Shown: positions 16,093-24,197 of the stretch, one piece after another
How the letters are laid out: each line of letters opens with the position of its first letter
Position numbering within the stretch: the stretch's first letter is position 1
Origin: Micromonospora cabrerizensis
GTDB taxonomy: Bacteria > Actinomycetota > Actinomycetes > Mycobacteriales > Micromonosporaceae
Reading direction: 5' to 3'
Assembly (NCBI RefSeq): GCF_022230955.1
Contig: NZ_JAKKFI010000047.1
Location: 115,651 to 179,650 of the forward strand
DNA length: 64,000 nucleotides
Notes under the pieces: generated by a model
Seen by the model: the letters and a program-made list of their open reading frames with translations, nothing else
What the model was told of the DNA's origin: nothing
Databases searched by the model: none
Made by a program: the position numbers and the translations under genes

Positions 16093-16098
16093 TAGCCT
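16093..16098 (+). promoter_or_regulatory. -10 element of a leaderless promoter (TAGCCT)
   Basis: TAGCCT, seven bases, then ATG at 16106. No ribosome site. Confidence 0.5.
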
Positions 16099-16105
16099 TT
16101 CGTAC

Positions 16106-16312
16106 ATGAGTACGAACGAGGTGATGGCCCGGTTGGGGGCCGCTGTCAGCGCGCTGGGGGATGTCGACGTCTCCGCGTGGTCCGAGGACACGCTCAACGA
16201 ACAGCTCGGTGAGCTCTCCGCCGCACTGGTCGCCCTCGACTCGGTGCTCTCCCGCGTCGCCGGCGAGGTCCGTGCCCGGGGGCTGCGCATCGAGGAACCC
16301 GTCTCCGCCTGA
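16106..16312 (+). CDS. Small helical protein, unknown
   Basis: A 68-residue, predicted all-helical protein (MARLGAAVSALGDVDVSAW, then LNEQLGELSAALVALDSVLS, RVAGEVRARGLRIEEP). The middle resembles the N-terminal helices of DUF222-type proteins, though that large domain is absent, so it may be a remnant or an independent small protein. The start is supported by the leaderless -10, and it ends just before a strong terminator hairpin, so it is a complete transcription unit of its own. Function unknown. Confidence 0.6.
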   Translation: MSTNEVMARLGAAVSALGDVDVSAWSEDTLNEQLGELSAALVALDSVLSRVAGEVRARGLRIEEPVSA

Positions 16313-16342
16313 TCGTCGTCCGCGTGGGTGGGCGGCACCCTG

Positions 16343-16382
16343 CCGACACCGCCCGGGCACGGCAATGCCCGGGCGGTGTCGG
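16343..16382 (+). terminator. 17-base-pair perfect terminator hairpin
   Basis: Bases 16343-16359 and 16366-16382 pair perfectly (cores ACCGCCCGGGCA and TGCCCGGGCGGT) around the loop CGGCAA. It ends the transcript of the 68-residue gene. The next gene's -10 lies only 10 bases beyond it. Confidence 0.8.
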
Positions 16383-16390
16383 AGGGGACT

Positions 16391-16398
16391 GGCAGGAT
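16391..16398 (+). promoter_or_regulatory. GGCAGGAT leaderless promoter element
   Basis: GGCAGGAT, seven bases, then GTG at 16406. The same octamer precedes starts at 24198, 54057 and, on the minus strand, 37624. Confidence 0.5.
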
Positions 16399-16405
16399 GA
16401 GCTGC

Positions 16406-17989
16406 GTGCGGTTCCTCGACCTGGCGGCCACCTCCGCCGCCGTCAGCGCCACCAGCGGCCGGCGGGCCAAGGTGGAGCTGCTGGCTGACGCGTTGCGCCG
16501 GCTCGACCCCGCTGAGGTCGAGCCCGGTGCCGGCTATCTCGCCGGTGAGCTGCGCCAACGGCAGACCGGGGTGGGCTACGCGAGCCTGCGTGACCTGCCG
16601 CCACCGGCCGCCGAGCCGACGTTGACGGTGGCGTCCGTCGACGCGAGCATCGAGCAGATCGCCGCCGTGCGGGGTGCGGGTTCGCAGGCCCGACGGCGGG
16701 CGCTGCTCGGTGCCCTCTACGCGGCGGCGACCGTCGAGGAGCAGCGGCTGCTCACCGGCCTGTTCAGCGGCGAGCTGCGCCAGGGCGCCCAGGCGGGGTT
16801 GCTCGCCGACGCGGTCGCCCGGGCCGCCGAGGTGCCGGTGGCGACGGTCCGGCGGGCCCTGCTGCTCGCCGGTGACCTGCGCGCCGTGGCGGTGGCCGCC
16901 CTGTCCGGAGGGGCCGCCGAGCTGGCCGGGTTCGGCCTTCAGGTGGGCCGGCCGCTGGCACCGATGCTCGCGCAGAGCGCCCCCTCGGTCGACGAGGCGC
17001 TCGCCGCGACGGGCACGCCGGCGGTGGTCGACGTGAAGCTCGACGGCATCCGCATCCAGGTGCACCGCTCGGGCACCGACATCGCCGTCTTCACCCGCAG
17101 CCTGGACGAGATCACCGCCCGCGTGCCCGAGGTGGTCGCCGCCGTCCGGGCCCTGCCGGGCCGCGAGCTGGTGCTCGACGGCGAGGCGATCGGCCTGGAC
17201 GAGACGGGCCGCCCGCTGCCGTTCCAGCAGACCTCCAGCCGGGCCGCCCGACGCACCACCCCCAGCACCACCGGGCGCACCCCGGTCGCCCCGGCGGTGC
17301 TCGCGGCAGCCGCCAGCACCGGCGCGACGGTGCTCACTCCGTACTTCTTCGACCTGCTGCACCTCGACGGCGAGGATCTGATCGACCTGCCCGGCCGGGA
17401 GCGGTGGGCCGCCCTGGCCGGCGCGGTCGACTCGTCGTTGCTGGTCGGTCGGATGGAGGTCGACGGCCCCGAGCAGGCCGCCGCCGCGTTCGCCGCCGCA
17501 CTCGACGCCGGGCAGGAGGGCGTGGTGGTCAAGGCACCGGATGCCCCCTACGACGCCGGCCGGCGCGGTGCCGCCTGGGTCAAGGTCAAGCCCCGGCACA
17601 CCCTCGACCTGGTGGTGCTCGCCGTCGAGTGGGGCAGTGGCCGGCGCAAGGGTTGGCTGTCCAACCTGCACCTGGGCGCGCGCGACCCGCACACCGGCGA
17701 CTTCGTGATGCTCGGCAAGACGTTCAAGGGGCTCACCGACGAGTTGCTGCGCTGGCAGACCGAGCGGTTCCTCGGCCTCGCGGTGGAGCGCGGCGACTGG
17801 GTGGTCCGGGTCCGGCCCGAGCAGGTCGTGGAGATCGCCTTCGACGGGGTGCAGACCAGCTCCCGCTACCCCGGGGGGATGGCGCTGCGGTTCGCCCGGG
17901 TGGTGCGGTATCGCGACGACAAGTCCGCCGCCGAGGCGGACACCATCGACGCCGTCCGCGCCATCCACGCCGGCCGTCCCACCGGCTGA
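16406..17989 (+). CDS. ATP-dependent DNA ligase (LigB-like)
   Basis: A 527-residue ATP-dependent DNA ligase. The N-terminal 200 residues are the helical DNA-binding domain (LTGLFSGELRQGAQAGLLAD). The nucleotidyltransferase domain has the adenylated lysine in VVDVKLDGIRIQVHR (Lys211), then ELVLDGEAIGLDE, TPYFFDLLHLDGEDLID, EGVVVKAPDAPYDAGRRG and WVKVKPRHTLDLVV (motifs I-V). The last 110 residues are the OB fold with VRVRPEQVVEIAFDGVQ. It seals nicks using ATP and is additional to the NAD-dependent LigA; a repair role is likely. Starts at 16397 (ATG) or 16406 (GTG); the second fits the leaderless spacing. Confidence 0.95.
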   Translation: MRFLDLAATSAAVSATSGRRAKVELLADALRRLDPAEVEPGAGYLAGELRQRQTGVGYASLRDLPPPAAEPTLTVASVDASIEQIAAVRGAGSQARRRALLGALYAAATVEEQRLLTGLFSGELRQGAQAGLLADAVARAAEVPVATVRRALLLAGDLRAVAVAALSGGAAELAGFGLQVGRPLAPMLAQSAPSVDEALAATGTPAVVDVKLDGIRIQVHRSGTDIAVFTRSLDEITARVPEVVAAVRALPGRELVLDGEAIGLDETGRPLPFQQTSSRAARRTTPSTTGRTPVAPAVLAAAASTGATVLTPYFFDLLHLDGEDLIDLPGRERWAALAGAVDSSLLVGRMEVDGPEQAAAAFAAALDAGQEGVVVKAPDAPYDAGRRGAAWVKVKPRHTLDLVVLAVEWGSGRRKGWLSNLHLGARDPHTGDFVMLGKTFKGLTDELLRWQTERFLGLAVERGDWVVRVRPEQVVEIAFDGVQTSSRYPGGMALRFARVVRYRDDKSAAEADTIDAVRAIHAGRPTG

Positions 17990-17993
17990 CGGG

Positions 17994-18815
17994 TCACCTG
18001 CTGGACAGCGACCTCGCGTAGTTCACCTGGTTGTTGATGTGCGCCACCTGCGCCTGATCGGCGACCGGGATCCGGGCCACGTACTGCTGCCCGCCGTTGG
18101 TGACCGTCACCTGCACCGTGCCGTGGTGCCGGGTCTCCCTGACCAACAGGAAGAGCAGACTCAGGACGAACAGGCAGAAGAAGCCGACGATGGCGCAGAC
18201 CAGCGCCCAGGTGGCCACCTTCTCCTCGCGCTGCCAGTAGTCGGCCACGTGCCAGGTCGCACCGGCCAGTGGCAGCACCCCGGCCGGCGTACGGATGACC
18301 GGTGGGCTCACCGCGATCTCGGCGATCTGCACCGCGACCACCTCCGGCCCGCTGCCATAGCCGCCGATAGTCGGCGTCGCCATCGGGGTCGGTGGGTACG
18401 GCCCGGCCGGAGGCCACGCCCCCGCCGGCTGAGCAGGTGCCCACGATCCGGCGGGCTGAGCAGACGGCCACGCCCCGGCCGGCTCAGCGGACGACCACGC
18501 CGCCGGGGGCCCGGAGTAGGGCGCGGGCGGTGCGGAGGACTGCGCCGGAGGCCCGGAGAAGGGCGGTGCGGAGGACTGCGCCGGAGGCCCGGAGAAGGGC
18601 GGTCCGGAGAACTGTGGCGGCGTGGCCGGGAACGGTGCCGTCGGCGGCAGGCCGGAGGGGGCGGCGGCCGGGGGTGCCGTCGTCGGGAACGGCTCGGTCG
18701 GTGCGCTGGTCGGCAGTGGCGCGGTCGGTGGTTCGGCGGCCCACGGGTCGATCGGCGGGTGCGCCCGGGTCTCCGGAACCGGCTCGGGCAGTGGTGCCGT
18801 GGGATCCGCGTTCAT
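17994..18815 (-). CDS. Proline-rich single-pass membrane protein
   Basis: A 273-residue protein. Residues 1-150 are proline-, alanine- and serine-rich with short internal repeats (FSGPPAQSSAPP, AGAWPSAQPAGSW). The rest holds AVQIAEIAVSPPVIRT, a hydrophobic helix at about residues 208-235 (VCAIVGFFCLFVLSLLFLLV) and a C-terminal domain of 45 residues (TVQVTVTNGGQQYVARI). The proline-rich part is likely cytoplasmic. Similar proteins are widespread in actinomycetes with no known function. A GGGGTCCCG stretch precedes the start. It converges with the ligase gene with only four bases between stops. Confidence 0.75.
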   Translation of the reverse strand: MNADPTAPLPEPVPETRAHPPIDPWAAEPPTAPLPTSAPTEPFPTTAPPAAAPSGLPPTAPFPATPPQFSGPPFSGPPAQSSAPPFSGPPAQSSAPPAPYSGPPAAWSSAEPAGAWPSAQPAGSWAPAQPAGAWPPAGPYPPTPMATPTIGGYGSGPEVVAVQIAEIAVSPPVIRTPAGVLPLAGATWHVADYWQREEKVATWALVCAIVGFFCLFVLSLLFLLVRETRHHGTVQVTVTNGGQQYVARIPVADQAQVAHINNQVNYARSLSSR

Positions 18816-18931
18816 CGGGACCCCTGACGTGAGGTGAACACCCGGCGGAGACTACCGGCTGCCGTGGTGTCCCGGCTGCCCCCGAGTGTCCGTTTGTCGC
18901 GCCGGAACGGCCCGGGTCGGGGCCCGTCCGG

Positions 18932-19753
18932 TCAGGCGGACGCGCTCGGTGTGGGCTCGGCCGCCCGGTCCAGCGGGGCCGGGGTGGTGCCGAGGCCGGC
19001 GGCCCGGCGGGCCTCGCGGCGGGCCACCCAGCCGTAGCCGAACAGGGCCATCACCGCGAAGAGCCACCACTGCACGACGTAGCCGAAGTTCTGCCAGTTG
19101 TTGGTGTGCCCGACCGGCACCGCCTTGAACACCGGGTCGGCCGCGGGGGTCTGCTCGTCCAGCAGCAGATAGGCGCCGTACACCGGGTAGGGCAGTTCGC
19201 CGGCCAGCCGCGACACCCCGATCCGCCGGATCTCCAGCCGACCGTCGCGTCGCGCCACCGTGCCGGCGCCGCTCTCCGTCTCGTGCACCCGGCCGACCAC
19301 TGTCACGTCACCGGTCGGTACGGCCGGCACCGGCGGCTGGGCGGTGGCCCCACCCGGCGCCGGTGGGATCCAGCCCCGGTCCACCAGCAGTGCCGTGCCG
19401 TCCGCGAGCACCAGCGGGGTCAGCACCTCGAAGCCGACCCGGCTGTCCACCGTCCGACCACGGACCAGCACGGTGTTCGTCGGGTCGTACCGGCCGGTGA
19501 CGGTGACCCGGGTCCAGACCTTCTCCTTGGCGGGGGCCGGACCTGCCGTGCCCGCGCCGCCGGTGGGGGCACGCAGAGCGTCGGCCAGTGGGGCCGGAGC
19601 CATCCGCTGGCCCGCGTCGATCCGCTCGTTGACCTCGGTACGCCCCCGGTAGCGGTCCAGCTGCCAGTTGCCGAGGAACACCATGACGGCGGCGGCAACC
19701 AGGGTCAACGCGAGAGCGCCCAGCCAGCGTGGGCTCAGCAGGAACCGGTACAC
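18932..19753 (-). CDS. SURF1-family cytochrome oxidase assembly protein
   Basis: A 273-residue SURF1 protein: N-terminal helix RWLGALALTLVAAAVMVFLG, then the conserved GNWQLDRYRGRTEVNERI, VTGRYDPTNTVLVRGRT, VLADGTALLVDRGWIP, the YLLLDEQTPAADP strand, and a second helix in NNWQNFGYVVQWWLFAVMAL. The C-terminal 35 residues are cytoplasmic. SURF1 helps insert heme a in aa3-type cytochrome c oxidase. GTG at 19753 is set by a TAGCCT element seven bases upstream. The oxidase genes are not in the window. Confidence 0.92.
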   Translation of the reverse strand: MYRFLLSPRWLGALALTLVAAAVMVFLGNWQLDRYRGRTEVNERIDAGQRMAPAPLADALRAPTGGAGTAGPAPAKEKVWTRVTVTGRYDPTNTVLVRGRTVDSRVGFEVLTPLVLADGTALLVDRGWIPPAPGGATAQPPVPAVPTGDVTVVGRVHETESGAGTVARRDGRLEIRRIGVSRLAGELPYPVYGAYLLLDEQTPAADPVFKAVPVGHTNNWQNFGYVVQWWLFAVMALFGYGWVARREARRAAGLGTTPAPLDRAAEPTPSASA

Positions 19754-19760
19754 GGCACCG

Positions 19761-19766
19761 AGGCTA
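19761..19766 (-). promoter_or_regulatory. -10 element of a leaderless promoter (TAGCCT)
   Basis: On the minus strand TAGCCT, seven bases, then GTG at 19753 of the SURF1 gene. Confidence 0.5.
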
Positions 19767-19956
19767 CTCGTATGACCGGCGCCACTGACCTGGACCGGGC
19801 CGGACCCGGCCGGGACCGAGGTCCCGGGGCCCTGCCAGGCAAGGGTCAGCCGCTCCGGTTGGCGGTGCTCAGGTCTTTGACCGGACGGGTATCGTCACGC
19901 CGACGGATCGGCCCCGGTCGTCCCGTCGCGTACCCGCCACCGCTCGCGAGGAGTCG

Positions 19957-21363
19957 ATGATGACCGTCGTGCCGCGCCTGGTGCTCAGCGCACCGTCCTC
20001 CGGGCACGGGAAGAACGCGCTGGCGATCGGGCTGCTCGCCGCGCTCGCCGAGCGGGGGGTGGACGTCGCCGGGTTCAAGCTCGGGCCCGACCACGTCGAC
20101 GCCGCCTACCTCGGCCTGGCCTCCGGTCGGCCGGGTCGGGTGATCGATCCCCGGCTGGTCGGCATGGACCGGCTCGCCCCGCTGGTGGCGCACGGTGCCG
20201 CCGGTGCCGGGCTCGCCGTGGTGCAGGGCAGCATGGGCCTGTACGACGCGGTCGGTGGTCGCCCGGAGCAGGAGTCGACGGCCGCCGCGGCCGCTGCGCT
20301 GCGCAGCCCGGTGGTGCTCGTCGTCGACGTGGCCGCGATGGGTCAGTCGGTGGCGGCCCTGGTGCACGGTTTCCGCTCGTACGACGAGCAGTTGTGGCTC
20401 GGCGGGGTGATCCTCAACCGGGTGGCGTCGTCGCGGCACGAGGCGATGCTGCGCGAGGCGTTGGACGACGTCGGCGTGCCGGTCTACGGGGCGCTGCGGC
20501 GTCAGGACCTGCCGGCGGTGCTGCCGTCGCGGCGGCACGGGGTGGCGCCGGTGGTCGACGGCTCCGCCGACGCCGCCCGCGCGGTCCGGCGGCTGGGCGA
20601 GGCCGTCGCCGCCACGGTCGACCTGGAACGACTGCTCGGGCTGGCCCGCTCCGCCCCTGCGTTGCCCGCCCCCGCCTGGTCTCCCGAGGAGGCACTCGCC
20701 GCGTTCACCGCCCCGGCGGACCGGCCGTTGGTGGCGCTGGCCGGCGGGCCGGGCGGCAGCTTCGGCCACCCGGAGGCCGCTGAGTTGCTGCGCGCGGCCG
20801 GTGCCGAGATCGTCACCGTCGACCCGCTACGCGACGAGGCACTGCCGGTCGGCACCCGCGCGCTGGTCATCGGCGGCGCGCTGCCCGAGGCGTACGCCGA
20901 GCAGTTGTCGGCCAACCGGCGGCTCTGCATCGCGGTGGCCGAGTTGGCGCGGACCGGGCGTCCGGTGGTCGCCGAGGGCGCCGGGCTGCTGTGGCTGGCC
21001 CGGGAGTTGGACGGTCTGCCGATGTGCGGTGTGCTGGACGCGATCGGTGTCAGCCGGGACGGTCTGGTGGCCGGCTACCGGGAGGCGACCGCCCAGACCG
21101 ACAGCGTGGTCGCCGCCCAGGGCACGGTGCTGGTGGGCCACAAGGCGCACCGTGCGGTGCTCACCCCCCGCGCTGGTCAGCGCCCGGCGTGGAGCTGGGA
21201 GGGCGGCACGCCGGAGGGGTTCGTCTGGCGCAACGTGCACGCCTCGCAGCTCACCCTGCACTGGGCGGGTCATCCGGCGACGGCGGCCCGGTTGGTCGCC
21301 GCCGCGGCGGTCGAGCCGACAACCGAGGCGGTGCCGGCGCAGCCCGGTGTGGTGCCGGCGTGA
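19957..21363 (+). CDS. cobB: Cobyrinic acid a,c-diamide synthase, catalytic Cys replaced
   Basis: A 468-residue enzyme that amidates cobyrinic acid. The synthetase half is intact: LVLSAPSSGHGKNALAIGLL (P-loop), GFKLGPDHVDAAYLG, VVQGSMGLYDAVGG, VVLVVDVAAMGQSVAALV. The glutaminase half has PLVALAGGPGGSFGHPE and the C-terminal NVHASQLTLHWAG. The nucleophile motif, normally AEC(A/G)G, reads AEGAGLLWL here, so the catalytic cysteine is Gly341 (codon GGC at 20977-20979). The rest looks functional, so it may use free ammonia, another glutaminase, or carry a recent mutation or sequencing error. A GAGGAG site precedes the ATG. The downstream acetyltransferase gene overlaps by four bases. Confidence 0.9.
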   Translation: MMTVVPRLVLSAPSSGHGKNALAIGLLAALAERGVDVAGFKLGPDHVDAAYLGLASGRPGRVIDPRLVGMDRLAPLVAHGAAGAGLAVVQGSMGLYDAVGGRPEQESTAAAAAALRSPVVLVVDVAAMGQSVAALVHGFRSYDEQLWLGGVILNRVASSRHEAMLREALDDVGVPVYGALRRQDLPAVLPSRRHGVAPVVDGSADAARAVRRLGEAVAATVDLERLLGLARSAPALPAPAWSPEEALAAFTAPADRPLVALAGGPGGSFGHPEAAELLRAAGAEIVTVDPLRDEALPVGTRALVIGGALPEAYAEQLSANRRLCIAVAELARTGRPVVAEGAGLLWLARELDGLPMCGVLDAIGVSRDGLVAGYREATAQTDSVVAAQGTVLVGHKAHRAVLTPRAGQRPAWSWEGGTPEGFVWRNVHASQLTLHWAGHPATAARLVAAAAVEPTTEAVPAQPGVVPA

Positions 21364-21929
21364 TCGGTCAGGTGGCGGTGCGCCGTTTCCCGGCGTTGAC
21401 CGTCTCCACCCCGCGTACGGAGGTGCGGCGACACATCGCGGCGGACGCGGAGGCGGCCGGTGAGATCTTCGCCGACAAGTTGACCCGGCGCTGGCTGCCG
21501 TTGCCTGACAACTCCGGCCCGATCGACGGGCACGCCTGGTGCACCGAACTGGCCCGGCAGCGGCGCGACAGCGGCGAGGGTGACCATTACGCGGTGGTCC
21601 GACGCGAGGACGACCAGGTGGTGGGCTCGCTGTGGACGCGGCGCACCGACTGGGGTGCCCGGCTCACCGAAATTTCCTACGCGATGGCGCCACACGCGCG
21701 GGGCTTCGGTTTCGCCGCCGAGGCCGTCGACGCGGTGGCTATCGCGCTGATCCTGGAGCACGGCTTCCAACGGGTCGAGCTGCGGGTGGCGCCCGGCAAC
21801 CTGGCCTCGCGCCGGGTCGCCGAGAAGGGCGGGTTCAGCTACGAGGGCCTGCTGCGCAACGCCGGGCTGGTCGGCGGCGGCCGGGTGGATCTCGAACTCT
21901 GGTCGTTCGTCGCCGCCGACCTGCGCTGA
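21360..21929 (+). CDS. GNAT-family N-acetyltransferase
   Basis: A 189-residue acetyltransferase, GNAT fold of the RimJ/RimL type. ITS marks are VVRREDDQVVGSLWTRR, ISYAMAPHARGFGFAAEAV (acetyl-CoA pyrophosphate loop), VELRVAPGNLASRRVAEKGG and FSYEGLLRN. These enzymes acetylate protein N-termini or small amines; the target is unknown. It starts at GTG 21360, overlapping the cobB stop (GTGA), so it belongs to the cobB transcript. An internal GTG at 21372 is a possible shorter start. A cobalamin role is not implied by the family. Confidence 0.82.
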   Translation: MIGQVAVRRFPALTVSTPRTEVRRHIAADAEAAGEIFADKLTRRWLPLPDNSGPIDGHAWCTELARQRRDSGEGDHYAVVRREDDQVVGSLWTRRTDWGARLTEISYAMAPHARGFGFAAEAVDAVAIALILEHGFQRVELRVAPGNLASRRVAEKGGFSYEGLLRNAGLVGGGRVDLELWSFVAADLR

Positions 21930-21943
21930 CCCCGCCGGGGCGG

Positions 21944-24076
21944 TCAGCCGACGATCGCGTCCGACGGTGGGGTGAACTGGCGCGTCGGTGTGCCCTTCAG
22001 GCCGTCGCGCAGAGTCTCTGACACCGCCTTGATCGGGATCTGGGACTGCCCGTCGCCGACCGCGTTGAACGGGTTGTCCGGGTCGGAGATGAAACTCGCC
22101 GCGGCCAACTCCGGGGTGTAGCCGACGAACCAGGCGGACCGGGTGCTGTCGGTGGTACCGGTCTTACCGGCCACCGGGCGTCCGACCGTGCCCCGCACGC
22201 TGTCGGCGGTGGACCAGCCTCCGCAGCTACCGCGCGCCGGGGTGTCCCCGGTCGGGCAGCGGGCCGCGTCGGTGGCAGCCCGGGCGGCGTCCGCGCTGAC
22301 CACCTGCCGGCAGCGGGGTTTGGCCACCTCACGATGGATGCCACCGGGGGTGGCGTACGTGGTCGGCGTGCCGTCCCGGTTCATGATCGACTGCACCGGG
22401 ATCGCCTCGCAGTAGCGGCCGTCGGCGGCGATGGCGGCGTAGGCGTTCGCCATCTCCAGCGGGGTGGCGTCGGAGACGCCCAGGGTGAACGCGCCCCACT
22501 TCTTCGCCTTCTCCGGGGACGCGTGGTCCCGGTCCACGTCGGTGCGCCAGCGCAGCCCGAGCTGCTCGGCCAACCGGACCGCCCGGTCCGCGCCGACCTT
22601 CTCCTCCAGCCAAACGAAGTACGTGTTGACCGATTTGCCGAAGCCGGACCACATGGTCTGTTGGCCGGTCATCGCGCCGCTGGCGTTGGAGGGCGCCCAC
22701 CCGTCGTAGACGGACGACCGGTAGCGGTGCGGGGCGTTGAACGAGGTGTTGAGGGTCATCCCCGAGTCCAGCGCGGCCAGCATCGGGAACATCTTGAACG
22801 TCGACCCGGCCTGGTAGCCCGCCAGGTCACCGCCACCGAGCAGCGGCGCCACCGTGTTCGGGTAGTTGGCCTTCACCTTCGGCCCGGCCTCGGGATTGGA
22901 ACTCTGCGGGTTGTCGGCGAGGTCGAGCGAGTACGTCCGGTTCACCGCCATTGCCTTGACCCGTCCGGTGCCCGGCTCGGAGACCACGATCCCGTTGGCG
23001 AACGGGCTCCCGGTGGCCTCCTTGGAACCGACGTTCTTCTCCGCCGCCTCCTGGATCTTCGGGTCGATGCTGAGGACGATCCGGTAGCCGCCCCGGCGCA
23101 GCTTGTCCATGCGTTCCAGCCGGTTCGCCCCGAAGGCGGGCTGCGCGCTCCACCAGTTCTTCAGGTAGTCGCAGGCGAACCCCCAGCTGTTGTACTTCTC
23201 CGCCACCGCGGCGCAGTCGTGCGGCGGGGTCGTCAGCTTCAGCCGGATCGGCTCGGACTTGGCGGCGGTAGCCGAGTCGGGGGAGAGGTAACCGAGCTGG
23301 CTCATCCGGTCCAGCACGTAGTCACGCCGCCCGGTGGCCTCCTTCTGATCGGAGTCGGCCGGGTCGTACTCCGACGGGGACTTGACCAGCCCGGCGAGGG
23401 TGGCGGCCTCGACCGGAGTGAGGTTCTTCGGGGTCTTGGAGAAGAAGATCTCGCTGGCCGCGTAGATGCCGTACGCCCGGTGCCCGAAGTACGCCGAGTT
23501 CAGGTAGCGCTCCAGGATCTGGTCCTTGCTGATCTCCTTCTCCAGGTCCAGCGCCATCCGCATCTCCTTGACCTTGCGCAGGCTGGTCTGCTGGGTGGCT
23601 TCCTGGACCTCCTTGGGCGTGGTCGCGCTGTCCCGCAGGGCCATCCGGACGTACTGCATGGTCAGGGTCGACGCGCCCTGGGAGACGCCGCTGGAGCGGG
23701 CGTTGGACACGAAGGCGCGGGCCACGCCCTTGGGGTCGACGCCGTGGTGCTGGTAGAAGCGTGAGTCCTCGGCGGCGACGATCGCCTGCTGGATGTTCGG
23801 CGACATGTCCGACAGCTTGGTGTACTGCCGGTACTCCTCGTAGAACATGGTCAGCACGGTCTTGCCGTCCGGGGCGTAGACGTACGAGGTCTCGGCGGGC
23901 AGGGCGGTGGTCAGCATTCTGGTCTTCTGCTCGGTGGCGTGCGCGGTCGCCTTGGCACCGAGCCCGGTGAGGGCGACCAGTGGGTACGCGGCGGCGGCGA
24001 TCACGATTCCGGCGATCAGCCCGGCGCGAAGTAGAGGGACGAGTCGACCAGCGGCAGCAAGGGGTCGGTTGCTCAC
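21944..24076 (-). CDS. Class A penicillin-binding protein
   Basis: A 710-residue bifunctional cell-wall synthase. It has an N-terminal membrane helix (LRAGLIAGIVIAAAAYPLVA, residues about 16-36). The glycosyltransferase 51 domain follows, with the catalytic Glu in AIVAAEDSRFYQHHGVD, then GASTLTMQYVRMAL and ILERYLNSAYFGHRAYGIYA. The transpeptidase domain has GSTFKMF (SxxK), GKSVNTYF (SxN) and VAGKTGTTD (KTG). It polymerises and cross-links peptidoglycan outside the membrane. The start GTG at 24076 follows a TAACTT element by six bases. It is divergent from cobC. Confidence 0.95.
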   Translation of the reverse strand: MSNRPLAAAGRLVPLLRAGLIAGIVIAAAAYPLVALTGLGAKATAHATEQKTRMLTTALPAETSYVYAPDGKTVLTMFYEEYRQYTKLSDMSPNIQQAIVAAEDSRFYQHHGVDPKGVARAFVSNARSSGVSQGASTLTMQYVRMALRDSATTPKEVQEATQQTSLRKVKEMRMALDLEKEISKDQILERYLNSAYFGHRAYGIYAASEIFFSKTPKNLTPVEAATLAGLVKSPSEYDPADSDQKEATGRRDYVLDRMSQLGYLSPDSATAAKSEPIRLKLTTPPHDCAAVAEKYNSWGFACDYLKNWWSAQPAFGANRLERMDKLRRGGYRIVLSIDPKIQEAAEKNVGSKEATGSPFANGIVVSEPGTGRVKAMAVNRTYSLDLADNPQSSNPEAGPKVKANYPNTVAPLLGGGDLAGYQAGSTFKMFPMLAALDSGMTLNTSFNAPHRYRSSVYDGWAPSNASGAMTGQQTMWSGFGKSVNTYFVWLEEKVGADRAVRLAEQLGLRWRTDVDRDHASPEKAKKWGAFTLGVSDATPLEMANAYAAIAADGRYCEAIPVQSIMNRDGTPTTYATPGGIHREVAKPRCRQVVSADAARAATDAARCPTGDTPARGSCGGWSTADSVRGTVGRPVAGKTGTTDSTRSAWFVGYTPELAAASFISDPDNPFNAVGDGQSQIPIKAVSETLRDGLKGTPTRQFTPPSDAIVG

Positions 24077-24082
24077 ATGGCC

Positions 24083-24088
24083 AAGTTA
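24083..24088 (-). promoter_or_regulatory. -10 element of a leaderless promoter (TAACTT)
   Basis: On the minus strand TAACTT, six bases, then GTG at 24076 of the penicillin-binding protein gene. Confidence 0.45.
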
Positions 24089-24182
24089 TGACATTTCCGA
24101 TTCGTACCTGAGAAGAACTCTTAAACCGGCCGGTGGTGACGTGGCTTACGCCGAGATCGACTGTCCCACCGGCCACCTTCCC

Positions 24183-24190
24183 GGCAGGAT
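24183..24190 (+). promoter_or_regulatory. GGCAGGAT leaderless promoter element
   Basis: GGCAGGAT, seven bases, then ATG at 24198 of cobC; identical to the element before the ligase gene. Confidence 0.5.
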
Positions 24191-24197
24191 CGCGGGC

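Noticed and set aside
21360..21929. Acetyltransferase as a cobalamin enzyme because it overlaps cobB
   Set aside because: The GNAT fold has no known step in the pathway; overlap shows co-expression only.
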